DNA from: Terriglobia bacterium
Lineage (GTDB): Bacteria > Acidobacteriota > Terriglobia > Bryobacterales > Bryobacteraceae
Direction: 5' to 3'
Length of the DNA: 64,000 nt
Assembly (NCBI GenBank): GCA_021325235.1
Contig: JAJPHN010000029.1
Location: forward strand, 186,001-250,000
In this document: piece after piece, positions 26,142-34,124 of the stretch
Layout of the letters: each line of letters begins with the position of its first letter
Numbering within the stretch: position 1 is the first letter of the stretch
Translations under genes and position numbers: made by a program
The notes under the pieces: generated by a model
What the model saw: the letters and a program-made list of their open reading frames with translations, nothing else
The model's database searches: none
Told to the model about the DNA's origin: nothing

Positions 26142-26681
26142 ATGAAGCAGAAAATCCGGTCGACGACGATCCTCTGCGTGCGTCGGAACGGCAAAGTGGT
26201 GGTGGCAGGGGATGGTCAGGTCACCATGGGAAGCGAGGTTTTGAAGGGTACCGCGAAGAAGCTGCGGCGGCTGCTGAACGGGAAGATCGTTTCCGGATTT
26301 GCAGGCGCAACAGCGGACGCGTTCGCACTTTTCGCGAGATTGGAATCAAAGCTCGAGCAGCACGGCGGAAATCTTCCCCGGGCGGTGGTAGAGCTGGCGA
26401 AGGAGTGGCGAACGGATCGCATGCTGCGGCATCTGGAAGCGCTGTTGCTCGTGGCCGACGCAAAAGACATTTTTATCGTCAGCGGTACGGGCGACGTCAT
26501 CGAACCCGACAGCAATGTGGCTGCAATCGGCTCGGGCGCTGCATTTGCCAAGTGCGCGGCGCTAGCGCTGCTGGAAAATACGAACCTGGGTGCGCGCGAA
26601 ATCGTCGAAAAAGCGATGAAAATCGCCGGCGACGTCTGCATCTACACCAATAACAACGTGACGATTGAGGAGTTGGCCTGA
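26142..26681 (+). CDS. hslV: ATP-dependent protease proteolytic subunit HslV
   Basis: HslV is the threonine protease of the HslUV (ClpYQ) complex and degrades misfolded proteins. The 179-residue product has a short propeptide, MKQKIRS, before [10 protein letters not shown]. By family knowledge, the first threonine of TTI (Thr8) becomes the N-terminal nucleophile. [12 protein letters not shown] and the C-terminal [12 protein letters not shown] are typical. The start is ATG at 26142. The stop overlaps the hslU start by one base (TGATG). The gene leads an operon with hslU and a FN3 lipoprotein gene. Confidence 0.97.
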   Translation: MKQKIRSTTILCVRRNGKVVVAGDGQVTMGSEVLKGTAKKLRRLLNGKIVSGFAGATADAFALFARLESKLEQHGGNLPRAVVELAKEWRTDRMLRHLEALLLVADAKDIFIVSGTGDVIEPDSNVAAIGSGAAFAKCAALALLENTNLGAREIVEKAMKIAGDVCIYTNNNVTIEELA

Positions 26682-28039
26682 TGGTCATTTATCTGCCGCA
26701 GCAATCCTCGGACGAAACGCCGCTGCTCGACGAACTGACGCCGCGGGAAATCGTCGGCGAACTGGACAAGCATGTGGTCGGCCAGGCGGATGCGAAACGC
26801 TCGGTGGCGATCGCGCTGCGCAATCGGGTGCGGCGGCAGAAACTCGATCCCGATATGGCCGAAGAGGTCATGCCGAAGAACATCCTGATGATCGGGCCGA
26901 CTGGCGTGGGAAAGACGGAAATCGCGCGCCGGCTGGCGAAGCTCGCCAATTCGCCATTCCTGAAGGTGGAGGCGAGCAAGTTCACCGAAGTCGGGTACGT
27001 CGGGCGCGACGTCGAGTCGATCATTCGCGATCTGGTGGATGTGGCTATCGACATGGTGCGGGAAGAAAGGTTGGACCAGGTGGCGGACCGGGCCGAGCAG
27101 CAAGCCGAAGAACGCCTGCTGGATCTGCTGATGCCGCCGCAACCGGAAGGCGCCGAGAGCGTGGAGCGGACGCGGGAAAAACTGCGGGAGAAACTGCGCG
27201 CCGGCAAGCTGGACGACCGGATGGTTGAAGTAGATGTCAAAGAGCGCGGGCCAACGTTCGAGGTTTCAACCAACGGGAATCTGGAGGAGATGGACATCAA
27301 CCTGAAAGATGTCATTCCAGGGCTGTTCGGGCCGCGCACTCGCAAGCGCAATATGCGGGTTTCGGAAGCGCTGGAATATCTGATTCAGGAAGAGGAACAG
27401 AAGCTGGTCGATATGGACCAGGTTACGCGTGTGGCGCTGGAACGCGTCGAGCGCAACGGAATTGTGTTCCTGGATGAAATCGATAAAATCGCGGGCCGGG
27501 AAGGCGGCCATGGGCCGGACGTGAGCCGCGAAGGCGTGCAGCGCGACATTCTGCCGATCGTAGAGGGAACGACAGTTAATACACGGCATGGCTTCGTACG
27601 CACCGATCATATTCTGTTCATCGCAGCCGGCGCCTTCCACGTTTCAAAACCTGCGGATCTGATTCCCGAGCTGCAGGGGCGTTTCCCAATCCGGGTCGAG
27701 CTGAAGAACCTGTCGGAAGCGGATTTCATTCGCATTTTGAAAGAGCCGAAATCGGCGCTGGTCAAGCAGTATACGGCGCTGCTCGAGACCGAAGGCATCA
27801 AGCTCAGCTTCAGCGACGACGCGCTCACGGAAATCGCGCGCATTGCGGCGCAGGTGAACGAGACATCGGAAAACATCGGCGCGCGGCGGCTGCATACGAT
27901 TATGGAAAAGCTGCTCGAAGAGATTTCTTTCGAAGGTCCGGACCTCAAGAAGAAAACAGTGCGAATTGATGCGGCCTATGTCCGGAAGCAGCTGGCCGAG
28001 ATTGTGAAAGACCAGGATCTGAGCAGGTACATCCTTTAG
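26681..28039 (+). CDS. hslU: ATP-dependent protease ATPase subunit HslU
   Basis: This 452-residue AAA+ unfoldase feeds substrates to HslV. The N-terminal [17 protein letters not shown] is the standard HslU opening. Walker A is GPTGVGKT (residues 72-79), the pore-loop GYVGRD follows shortly, and Walker B is [11 protein letters not shown]. The I domain lies between the two Walker motifs and is charged and helical. The C-terminus ends LSRYIL, matching the HslU tail that docks into HslV. The ATG is coupled to the hslV stop (TGATG), and the TAG stop overlaps the next start. Confidence 0.97.
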   Translation: MVIYLPQQSSDETPLLDELTPREIVGELDKHVVGQADAKRSVAIALRNRVRRQKLDPDMAEEVMPKNILMIGPTGVGKTEIARRLAKLANSPFLKVEASKFTEVGYVGRDVESIIRDLVDVAIDMVREERLDQVADRAEQQAEERLLDLLMPPQPEGAESVERTREKLREKLRAGKLDDRMVEVDVKERGPTFEVSTNGNLEEMDINLKDVIPGLFGPRTRKRNMRVSEALEYLIQEEEQKLVDMDQVTRVALERVERNGIVFLDEIDKIAGREGGHGPDVSREGVQRDILPIVEGTTVNTRHGFVRTDHILFIAAGAFHVSKPADLIPELQGRFPIRVELKNLSEADFIRILKEPKSALVKQYTALLETEGIKLSFSDDALTEIARIAAQVNETSENIGARRLHTIMEKLLEEISFEGPDLKKKTVRIDAAYVRKQLAEIVKDQDLSRYIL

Positions 28040-29034
28040 TGCGGCTGCGGGTCGGAATCCTTTCCGCATTGGTGAGTTTGCTGTGCGGGTGCGGCTACGT
28101 TGGCCCCGTTCTGCCGCCTTCTCCGATGCTGCCGCAGGCGATCACGGATCTTTCGGTTGTCGAGCAGGGCGATCAGCTGGTGATTCGTTTCACCGTGCCG
28201 GTACGGACGAGCGACAATCTTGTGATTCGCGATTTTGACAGCATCGATCTGAGAATCGGAGAAGCCCCGACTCCATTTGATTTTGACCGCTGGGCGGCGA
28301 AAGCCACGCCCGTCAAGACCGAACTGCCACCGGAGACGGATCCGGACAATCCATTGCCCGCATCCATGTCCGCCACGGTCCCAGCAAAGGATTGGATTGG
28401 CAAACGGGTTGTCGTTGCGGTTCGGACCTCCGTTCGCAAGAAAGATCATTTTTCTGCATGGTCCAATCGAGGACTACTGAACGTGCTGCCGCCGCTCCCG
28501 GCTCCGGTTGTCAGCTATGAATCGACCGCTCAGGGTGTTCTGCTGAAATGGCCGGATCAGGGAGATGAGATTCAGTATCGCGTGTATCGCAAGCAAGGAG
28601 CCGATACCAGCCCGCTCCTGCTTGGGACCTCTTCGAAACCGGAGTACCTGGACACCAGCTCACAATACGAAACGCCGTACGATTACACGGTCGTAGCGTT
28701 CAAAGGCAAGGTGGAAAGTCTTGAGTCCGCGCCTCAGCATGTTGTGACGATCGACAAATTTCCGCCATCGATCCCGACCGGCGTGACCGCCCTCGCCGGG
28801 CCTAATTCGATCGAAGTCTCGTGGCAGCGCAGTCCCGAATCGGATTTGAAGGGCTACTACGTTTATCGTTCGGTCGACGGCGGTCCCTATCAGCAGGTCG
28901 GCGATTTGCTGACTGTGCCCACCTACAGCGATCGCGACGTGCAGCATGGCAAAACCTACCGCTATCAGATCAACGCCGTCGATCAAAAAGGCAACCCGAG
29001 CGATCGATCGGTGCCGATTCAGGTCAGCTACTGA
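28039..29034 (+). CDS. Lipoprotein with two fibronectin type III domains
   Basis: The 331-residue protein starts with a short hydrophobic leader ending LLCGCGYVGP. Cys18 is a plausible lipidation site, and the CGYVGP start of the mature protein followed by PLPP-like sequence is typical of lipoproteins. Two FN3-like domains follow, at about 145-238 and 240-331; both contain the Y-x-V/I-Y-R pattern (YRVYRKQG and YYVYRSVDG). The region between the leader and the first domain is uncharacterised. The start is GTG at 28039, overlapping the hslU stop by one base (TAGTG), so expression may be coupled to the protease. A surface-binding role is inferred; the link to HslUV is unexplained. Confidence 0.8.
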   Translation: MRLRVGILSALVSLLCGCGYVGPVLPPSPMLPQAITDLSVVEQGDQLVIRFTVPVRTSDNLVIRDFDSIDLRIGEAPTPFDFDRWAAKATPVKTELPPETDPDNPLPASMSATVPAKDWIGKRVVVAVRTSVRKKDHFSAWSNRGLLNVLPPLPAPVVSYESTAQGVLLKWPDQGDEIQYRVYRKQGADTSPLLLGTSSKPEYLDTSSQYETPYDYTVVAFKGKVESLESAPQHVVTIDKFPPSIPTGVTALAGPNSIEVSWQRSPESDLKGYYVYRSVDGGPYQQVGDLLTVPTYSDRDVQHGKTYRYQINAVDQKGNPSDRSVPIQVSY

Positions 29035-29537
29035 GCGATCAGCTCCCATATTGCGGCCAGATGATGATCGTCGTGCTCGGCCACGAAGAACAGATGGTCG
29101 ACCAGACGCATCGGCTGCTGCAAGCGCGGGTGTACGAGGGAACGCTCGAAGAGATGCGGCTCGAGATGGTCCACTTTCGCCAGCAATTCTGAGCGAGCCT
29201 GGCGGAAGGCGGATAAGAGCTCGCTCAGATTTTGCGCGTTATGATTGGCTTCGTCAGTGCGTCGGTTGGTCAGGTCCGCAACGGTCAGCGTCCCGGCCCC
29301 TAGTAGAAAGTCGTCGACGCGGGCTCGCCACAGCGGCTCCATATCAAGCAGATGTCCGGCGTGCTCCTGGGCAGACCACTTTTGTGGTGGTTTGCGGATC
29401 AACACTTCGCGCTGGGACCGGCGCAGGATCTCTTCGATCCGCGCCGGTGTTCCGCGAAGACGGATCAGGACATTCGGAAATTGCTCGACGGGAAAATGGA
29501 AATCAAACTTTCGTTCGAACCAGGGCGCCACGCTCAT
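29028..29537 (-). CDS. DinB family putative metal-dependent enzyme (first of a divergent pair)
   Basis: This 169-residue protein resembles the DinB/YfiT four-helix-bundle superfamily, where three histidines bind a divalent metal. Candidates are His in AQEHAGHLLDMEP and in the C-terminal EHDDHHLAAIWEL. Proteins of this family act as thiol S-transferases, including some that use bacillithiol, which the partial bshB1 suggests this organism makes; this link is inference. The ATG at 29537 is chosen because upstream sequence is unlike the family. It converges on the FN3 lipoprotein gene with a 7-bp overlap and is divergent from another DinB gene 31 bp away. Confidence 0.78.
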   Translation of the reverse strand: MSVAPWFERKFDFHFPVEQFPNVLIRLRGTPARIEEILRRSQREVLIRKPPQKWSAQEHAGHLLDMEPLWRARVDDFLLGAGTLTVADLTNRRTDEANHNAQNLSELLSAFRQARSELLAKVDHLEPHLFERSLVHPRLQQPMRLVDHLFFVAEHDDHHLAAIWELIAQ

Positions 29538-29568
29538 CACAGCTATAGTAATCGTGAATCCCGAGACC

Positions 29569-30033
29569 ATGAACATCGCATCAGTTTTCCGCGAGCAAAT
29601 TGCCGAAATTGCGGATCGGCTCTCACGAGTGTCGGAGGAGAAATCTCGGTCGCGACATCGCGAGGGCGGCTGGTCGAAGAAACAAATCCTTGGGCATCTC
29701 ATCGATTCGGCGCTGAATAATCATCAGCGGTTCGTTCGCGCGTCGCTCGAGGGCAAATATGAAGGACCAGGCTATTCACAAGAGGCGTGGGTGGCGCTGC
29801 ACGGGTATGACGCGATGCCTTGGAGTAAGTTGATCGAACACTGGCGGCACCAGAACGAACTCTTGTGCGAAGTGGTGGACCGCATTCCGCAGGAGCGGCT
29901 GAGCGCGCCCTGCCAGATCGAAAACAACGCACCCGTCACCTTGAAGTTCCTGATCATCGATTACCTGAGCCACCTGCAGCACCACACGGATCAAATAGCG
30001 GATCCGGTGCCGGCGCGCCCCAACTCCAGCTGA
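29569..30033 (+). CDS. DinB family putative metal-dependent enzyme (second of a divergent pair)
   Basis: The 154-residue product is a DinB-superfamily four-helix protein. The family pattern is visible in WSKKQILGHLIDSALNNHQR (residues about 33-52) and DYLSHLQHHTDQIAD near the C-terminus, which supply the likely metal-binding histidines. The ATG at 29569 starts MNIASVFREQ; a GTG 15 bp upstream is possible. It differs from the neighbouring DinB protein in length and sequence, so the two are not a recent duplication. A bacillithiol- or other thiol-dependent transferase role is a family-based possibility only. Confidence 0.8.
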   Translation: MNIASVFREQIAEIADRLSRVSEEKSRSRHREGGWSKKQILGHLIDSALNNHQRFVRASLEGKYEGPGYSQEAWVALHGYDAMPWSKLIEHWRHQNELLCEVVDRIPQERLSAPCQIENNAPVTLKFLIIDYLSHLQHHTDQIADPVPARPNSS

Positions 30034-30066
30034 AATTGCTCTGGCAAATTTCCGTCTAAAAGAGTG

Positions 30067-30957
30067 ATGGAACTTGCCCCGCTTGCACCCGTTATCGAAC
30101 GCATCCGGGACGGGCGGTTCCAGCGATCACTCGCACTCGTAACGGCCGGATCGAGCCTGGTAAGCGGATTGGAAGTTGCCTACGAACATTACAAAGGCAG
30201 CTATAGCAATCTGATTATGTACACGCCAGTGCTGCTGAGCGGAGCGGTGACCGCGGCGAGCACGAGCGCGATCTTCAGCCGTCGCGCGGCCGAGACCTGG
30301 ATGCGCTGGACGTGCGCGATTACGCTGCTCGATGGTGTGATCGGCTTTGGATTTCACATCCGCGGCATCTGCCGGAAGCCCGGCGGCTGGAGCATTCCCA
30401 TCACGAACCTTATCATGGGGCCGCCGGTTTTCGCGCCGCTGCTCTTCGGCACTGCGGCCTATCTCGGCTTCATGGCTTCGTATCTGAGGCGCGAAGAGGA
30501 TAGCCGTATCGCGATTTTGCAGAAGAAGCCGGCGAGAGGATGGCGGCGCGAGATCCACGAAGGCCGGTTTCAAAAGCATCTCGCAGCGGTGGCGGCGATA
30601 TGGACTGTGCTTTCGGGTCTGGAGGCGTGGTATTCGCATTACAAAAGCCGCTTTCGGATCTGGGCGCAATGGACGCCGGTTCTGCTTACGCCAATACAGT
30701 TTGGCGCCTGCGTGGCGGCGATTTTCAGCGAGAATGCCGCGCGGAAATTTCTTCCGGCGACCTCGACTCTGGCCATGATCGACGGGGCAGTCGGCTTTGG
30801 CTATCACGTGCGCGGTATTGCACGGCGACCGGGCGGCAAAAAGACCTGGCTCTACAACATACTCTACGGTCCGCCCATTTTCGCACCGCTGCTGTTTGCC
30901 GCGTGCGGAGCATTGGGATTGCTCGCGAGCGTCTTACGGAGAGAAAAGCGTGGCTGA
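30067..30957 (+). CDS. Membrane protein made of two 150-residue repeats with conserved histidines, first gene of a redox operon
   Basis: I do not recognise this 296-residue protein by name. It is an internal duplication with a constant offset of 150 residues: GRFQ at 16 and 166, HYK at 41 and 191, LDGVIGFGFHIRG at 88 and IDGAVGFGYHVRG at 238, GPPxFAPLLF at 118 and 268, and RRE at 141 and 291. Each repeat has about four hydrophobic segments, so roughly eight in all. Two histidines per repeat are conserved (His41/His191 and His97/His247), at the ends of helices predicted to face the same side. The start is ATG at 30067, with a GTG three bases upstream. It overlaps the gluconate-dehydrogenase subunit-3 gene by 8 bp, so a role as electron-transfer membrane anchor is inferred. 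Confidence 0.8.
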   Translation: MELAPLAPVIERIRDGRFQRSLALVTAGSSLVSGLEVAYEHYKGSYSNLIMYTPVLLSGAVTAASTSAIFSRRAAETWMRWTCAITLLDGVIGFGFHIRGICRKPGGWSIPITNLIMGPPVFAPLLFGTAAYLGFMASYLRREEDSRIAILQKKPARGWRREIHEGRFQKHLAAVAAIWTVLSGLEAWYSHYKSRFRIWAQWTPVLLTPIQFGACVAAIFSENAARKFLPATSTLAMIDGAVGFGYHVRGIARRPGGKKTWLYNILYGPPIFAPLLFAACGALGLLASVLRREKRG

Positions 30958-31711
30958 GGATCAGGAACTGCTGCCGGTGGACCCGCAGAGCGGTAAGCCG
31001 ATTCCACGCACGAAACAGCCCGGGTACTATCCGCGGTACAGCACGCTTTCGCAGAAGAAATTCTGGGATGCGACCACCCGCAAGCTGATCGAAGAACGAG
31101 TCGCGAACATACCCCCTATTCGCTTTTTCACGCAGGCCGAGCTGCCGCTGATCACAGCCGTTACAAGCCGGGTACTTCCGCAGGACGACCGTTTGGCTGA
31201 ATACCGAATCCCGATTGTCCCCTGGATCGACCATCGATTGTTCGAAAACGAGATCGATGGGTACAGGTTTGAAGATATGCCGGACGACCGCGAAGCGTAC
31301 CGGCTGGGATTGCAGGCCATCGAGCAAACTGCGCATGCCATGTACGCAAAACTCTTTGTCGAGTTAGAGCCGCTCGATCAGGACGCGGTGCTCAAGACCA
31401 TCCATGACGGGGAAAAACGTGCGGCCCACGAGATTTGGAGCCGAATGTCGGTCGACCGGTTCTGGCATCTGCTGGTGCAGGATTGCGTCAGCGCTTACTA
31501 CTCGCACCCGTGGGCGTGGGACGAGATTGGCTATGGCGGTCCCGCCTACCCGCGCGCGTATACACGGCTGGAAAACGGTTTGCCGGAGCCGTGGGAAGTC
31601 GATGAGCAGCGATATGAATGGCAAGCGCCCGCATCTTCGCTTTCAGGTGCATACGATCAGCAGGCGGGGGCAACCGACAAACCCGTGCACGGGCAAGGTG
31701 GTACGCATTGA
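30950..31711 (+). CDS. Gluconate 2-dehydrogenase subunit 3 family protein
   Basis: The 253-residue protein resembles the small subunit (subunit 3 or gamma) of membrane flavoprotein dehydrogenases such as gluconate 2-dehydrogenase and FAD-glucose dehydrogenase. It has FFTQAELPLITAVTSRVLPQDD near residues 60-80 and a C-terminal WAWDEIGYGGPAYPRAY. In known complexes this subunit partners the GMC flavoprotein and usually carries the Tat signal for both. Here the N-terminus (MAEDQELLPVD) shows no signal peptide. The start is GTG at 30950 with GGAG eight bases upstream, inside the preceding gene. The stop overlaps the TTG start of the GMC gene by 3 bp. Confidence 0.82.
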   Translation: MAEDQELLPVDPQSGKPIPRTKQPGYYPRYSTLSQKKFWDATTRKLIEERVANIPPIRFFTQAELPLITAVTSRVLPQDDRLAEYRIPIVPWIDHRLFENEIDGYRFEDMPDDREAYRLGLQAIEQTAHAMYAKLFVELEPLDQDAVLKTIHDGEKRAAHEIWSRMSVDRFWHLLVQDCVSAYYSHPWAWDEIGYGGPAYPRAYTRLENGLPEPWEVDEQRYEWQAPASSLSGAYDQQAGATDKPVHGQGGTH

Positions 31712-33444
31712 AGGAGCCTCTTTTCGGCGCATTCCGGCAGGCGCGCAGCGATGTTCACAATCTGGGCCCATTGCAGCGCATCGCGAAAGGCACGAAGCAG
31801 TATCGCGATGACGAGGAGGTCGATTACGTCATTGTCGGCCTCGGCTCGGCGGGGGGCGTGCTGCTGCAGCGGCTGGCGAAAGCCGGTTTCAAAGTTGTCG
31901 GAATCGAAGCCGGGCCGTTCTGGGACACCGAACTCGATTGGGTAAGCGACGAAAAGGGTTCGCATAAGCTTTACTGGAACGATCTGCGCATAACCGGCGG
32001 AACGGATCCGCTTTCACTTGGCGAAAACAACAGCGGAAAAGGCGTGGGTGGTGGTTCGGTACACTGGGCCGCATTTGCGCCGCGCTTTCATCCCTCTGAC
32101 TTTCGTGTTTACACCGAAGACGGTGTCGGGGCGGACTGGCCTATTTCTTACGACGAGCTGAAGCCGTACTACGAACTGCTCGAGCGCGAGATTCCAGTTG
32201 CCGGGCCAGCATATTTTCCGTGGGGCGATCCGCACGGCTATCCGTATGGGCCGCATCCGCTAGGCGCGGTGGGTGATGTGCTGGTGAAAGGCTGCACCAA
32301 GCTGGGGATTCGCGTGTGCGCCGGCGGCCCCGTTGCGATTCTCTCCGGTTCGCACGGCAACCGCCCGCACTGCATTTATCGCGGATTCTGCATACAGGGC
32401 TGCAAAGTCGGGGCAAAAGCGAGCACACTGATTACACATGTGCCGGAAGCGATTCGCTACGGTGCCGAAGTTCGCGAGCTCTCGATGGTATCGCGGGTTT
32501 CCATGCGGAATCGCGATCGTGTGAATGGCGTTTTCTACTTCGATCGCGAGGGCCGGGAGCATTTTCAAAAGGCCAAGGCCGTGATCGTGAGCGGCTACGC
32601 CATCGAGACGCCCCGTTTGCTGCTGAATTCAGCGTGTCCGGGCCATGAGCACGGGCTTTCAAACGGTAGCGGTACGCTTGGACGCTATCTGATGGCGCAA
32701 GCCGGAAACGTCGTGCTCGGACGTTTTGCGGATCTGATTCGCATGTACAAGGCCCCGCCGGCGCACGCGCTCTCGGAGGAGTTTTACGAGACCGATCCGA
32801 GACGCGGTTTCGCGAGAGGTTTTGCCATTCAGACGGTGGCGCCTTTGCCGATTGCTTTCGCCAAGCAGATGATGGCCGCCAAGGGTGCCTGGGGCTGGGG
32901 CATGCGGCGCGTATTGATGGACTACAACCACTGGGCAACGCTCGGCGTGCTGGGCGAGATCCTTCCGTGGGAAGACAATCGCGTCGAGATCGCAAACGAA
33001 AAGGACCAGTTCGGTATCCCGGTCGCGAAAGTAACGTTCAATCTGCATGAGAACGATAAGAAGATGATTGCGTTCGGAGTGAAGAAAGTGACGGAAATCA
33101 TGCGCGCCGCGGGTGCGGAGGAAGTGGTGCAGGAGTCGCGGTACGCGCATCTGGTGGGTGCCTGCCGCATGGGAAGCGATCCGCGCGATTCGGTGGTGGA
33201 CAAATTTGGACGCACGCACGAGATTGCGAATCTGTTTGTCTGCGACGGAAGTATTCTGCCGACGCAAGGCTCGGCCAATCCAGGACTGACGATTCAGGCT
33301 CTTGCCGCGCGTACGGCCGATTACCTCATCTCGCAGGGAGAACGCATTTTTACATCGGATCGGCGGGATATGACAACTCCGCCTATTCGGTACTCACTGG
33401 CGGTGGAGGATAGTTTCACCAAAGGCGTGCCGCGGTTCGTTTGA
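31708..33444 (+). CDS. GMC family FAD-dependent oxidoreductase (gluconate/glucose dehydrogenase-type large subunit)
   Basis: This 578-residue flavoprotein has the FAD-binding GLGSAGG loop at residues 44-50 after strand VDYVIV. It also has a GGGSVHWAAF segment and the C-terminal GMC signature with a histidine in HLVGACRMG and an Asn in GSANPGLTIQA. A cysteine cluster, C222-x5-C228-x3-C232, lies where related FAD-glucose dehydrogenases bind an Fe-S cluster. The family oxidises sugars, gluconate or alcohols and passes electrons to a membrane carrier. The TTG at 31708 overlaps the subunit-3 stop, with AAGGTGG upstream; this removes an unrelated extension. No signal peptide is visible and no cytochrome c gene follows. 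Confidence 0.88.
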   Translation: MKEPLFGAFRQARSDVHNLGPLQRIAKGTKQYRDDEEVDYVIVGLGSAGGVLLQRLAKAGFKVVGIEAGPFWDTELDWVSDEKGSHKLYWNDLRITGGTDPLSLGENNSGKGVGGGSVHWAAFAPRFHPSDFRVYTEDGVGADWPISYDELKPYYELLEREIPVAGPAYFPWGDPHGYPYGPHPLGAVGDVLVKGCTKLGIRVCAGGPVAILSGSHGNRPHCIYRGFCIQGCKVGAKASTLITHVPEAIRYGAEVRELSMVSRVSMRNRDRVNGVFYFDREGREHFQKAKAVIVSGYAIETPRLLLNSACPGHEHGLSNGSGTLGRYLMAQAGNVVLGRFADLIRMYKAPPAHALSEEFYETDPRRGFARGFAIQTVAPLPIAFAKQMMAAKGAWGWGMRRVLMDYNHWATLGVLGEILPWEDNRVEIANEKDQFGIPVAKVTFNLHENDKKMIAFGVKKVTEIMRAAGAEEVVQESRYAHLVGACRMGSDPRDSVVDKFGRTHEIANLFVCDGSILPTQGSANPGLTIQALAARTADYLISQGERIFTSDRRDMTTPPIRYSLAVEDSFTKGVPRFV

Positions 33445-33503
33445 GCCTCAGCGAAAGAAGAAACCTGCATATCTGAGCAAAATCTTAAGAGGTGCGCATC
33501 CGC

Positions 33504-33532
33504 TTGCCTTTCGAGGCGCCTCCCGCTATTCT
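33504..33532 (+). promoter_or_regulatory. Candidate sigma-70-type promoter upstream of the small secreted protein gene
   Basis: TTGCCT (33504-33509) and TATTCT (33527-33532) are separated by exactly 17 bp. This would give a leader of about 140 bases before the ATG at 33682. The palindrome at 33555-33570 would lie near the beginning of the transcript. It is a pattern match only. Confidence 0.35.
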
Positions 33533-33554
33533 GAAGTTGTCCCCGCCTCTCTGT

Positions 33555-33570
33555 TGAGTAGACCTACTCA
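33555..33570. promoter_or_regulatory. Perfect 16-bp inverted repeat, candidate operator
   Basis: TGAGTAG (33555-33561) and CTACTCA (33564-33570) flank AC. The site lies just downstream of the candidate promoter at 33504-33532 and about 110 bp before the small secreted protein gene. It fits a dimeric regulator site. A second weaker repeat (GTCTT/AAGAC, 33574-33586) follows directly. Confidence 0.45.
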
Positions 33571-33595
33571 TCTGTCTTCGTAAGACTTATTCCCT

Positions 33596-33620
33596 GAGTT
33601 AGCTGATTGTGTCTTAACTC
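33596..33620 (+). other. Six-base-pair hairpin in the leader of the small secreted protein gene
   Basis: GAGTTA (33596-33601) pairs with TAACTC (33615-33620) around a 13-base loop. Together with the repeats at 33555-33586 it makes the 5' leader unusually rich in inverted repeats. No family of RNA element is recognised. Confidence 0.3.
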
Positions 33621-33681
33621 TTGGTGCCTCGTTCGCGCCTTCACGTAGTTCCATAAACAATCCTGAAGGAGAACAACACCT

Positions 33682-34050
33682 ATGAAAATGTTTAAAACGT
33701 TGGGTTTGATGCTTGTCATCGCTTCCGGCGGTCTGGTTGAAGCCGCGGATTACAGCCACTCCATGCACGTCAACGTTCCGTTTGCGTTTGCCGTGAATGG
33801 AGAGCACTTTGCTGCGGGTCAATACGATGTTCGTGAAACGTCGAACGGCATCATCCTGCTGCAGGGCGGGGGAAAAGCGATTGCAGTGATCGGTACTCCG
33901 GCGGCGCTGCCGAAAGCCGGTGAAGCTTCCTCGCTGCACTTCCTGAACACCCCCGCACGCGATCTCCAAACAGTGGCGATCGAGGGAGAAGTGAGCCGCG
34001 ACGTTCCGATTCACGACAAGGAGCGGAAGCTGATTTTCGCCTCCCGATAG
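33682..34050 (+). CDS. Small secreted protein of unknown function
   Basis: This 122-residue protein has a signal peptide (MKMFKTLGLMLVIASGG, cleaved near VEAAD). The mature part of about 100 residues consists of short beta-strand-like stretches such as NVPFAFAVNGEHFAAGQYDV and NGIILLQGGGKAIAVI. Similar exported proteins of this size, starting with a VPFAF-type strand, are frequent in acidobacteria, and none has a known role to my knowledge. The ATG at 33682 has AAGGAG 11 bases upstream (33665-33670). The 237-bp upstream region holds a candidate promoter and several inverted repeats, so this gene is probably its own regulated transcription unit. Confidence 0.75.
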   Translation: MKMFKTLGLMLVIASGGLVEAADYSHSMHVNVPFAFAVNGEHFAAGQYDVRETSNGIILLQGGGKAIAVIGTPAALPKAGEASSLHFLNTPARDLQTVAIEGEVSRDVPIHDKERKLIFASR

Positions 34051-34110
34051 CCGCGTTCTTGGGCTGGCCATGTTGCCAGCTCTTTATTCAGCAAAGCACT
34101 TCTTTTCCGC

Positions 34111-34116
34111 TATACT
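34111..34116 (+). promoter_or_regulatory. Candidate -10 element TATACT just upstream of the membrane protein gene
   Basis: TATACT lies only 8 bases before the ATG at 34125. If used, transcription would start at or next to the start codon, giving an almost leaderless mRNA. An AAAGG at 34118-34122 argues instead for an ordinary ribosome-binding site and a promoter further upstream. No good -35 is seen. Confidence 0.3.
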
Positions 34117-34124
34117 CAAAGGCG

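Noticed and set aside
33682-34050. Reading the small secreted protein as a phage or plasmid element
   Set aside because: Flanking genes are chromosomal-looking, and no integrase, transposase or repeat boundary is present.
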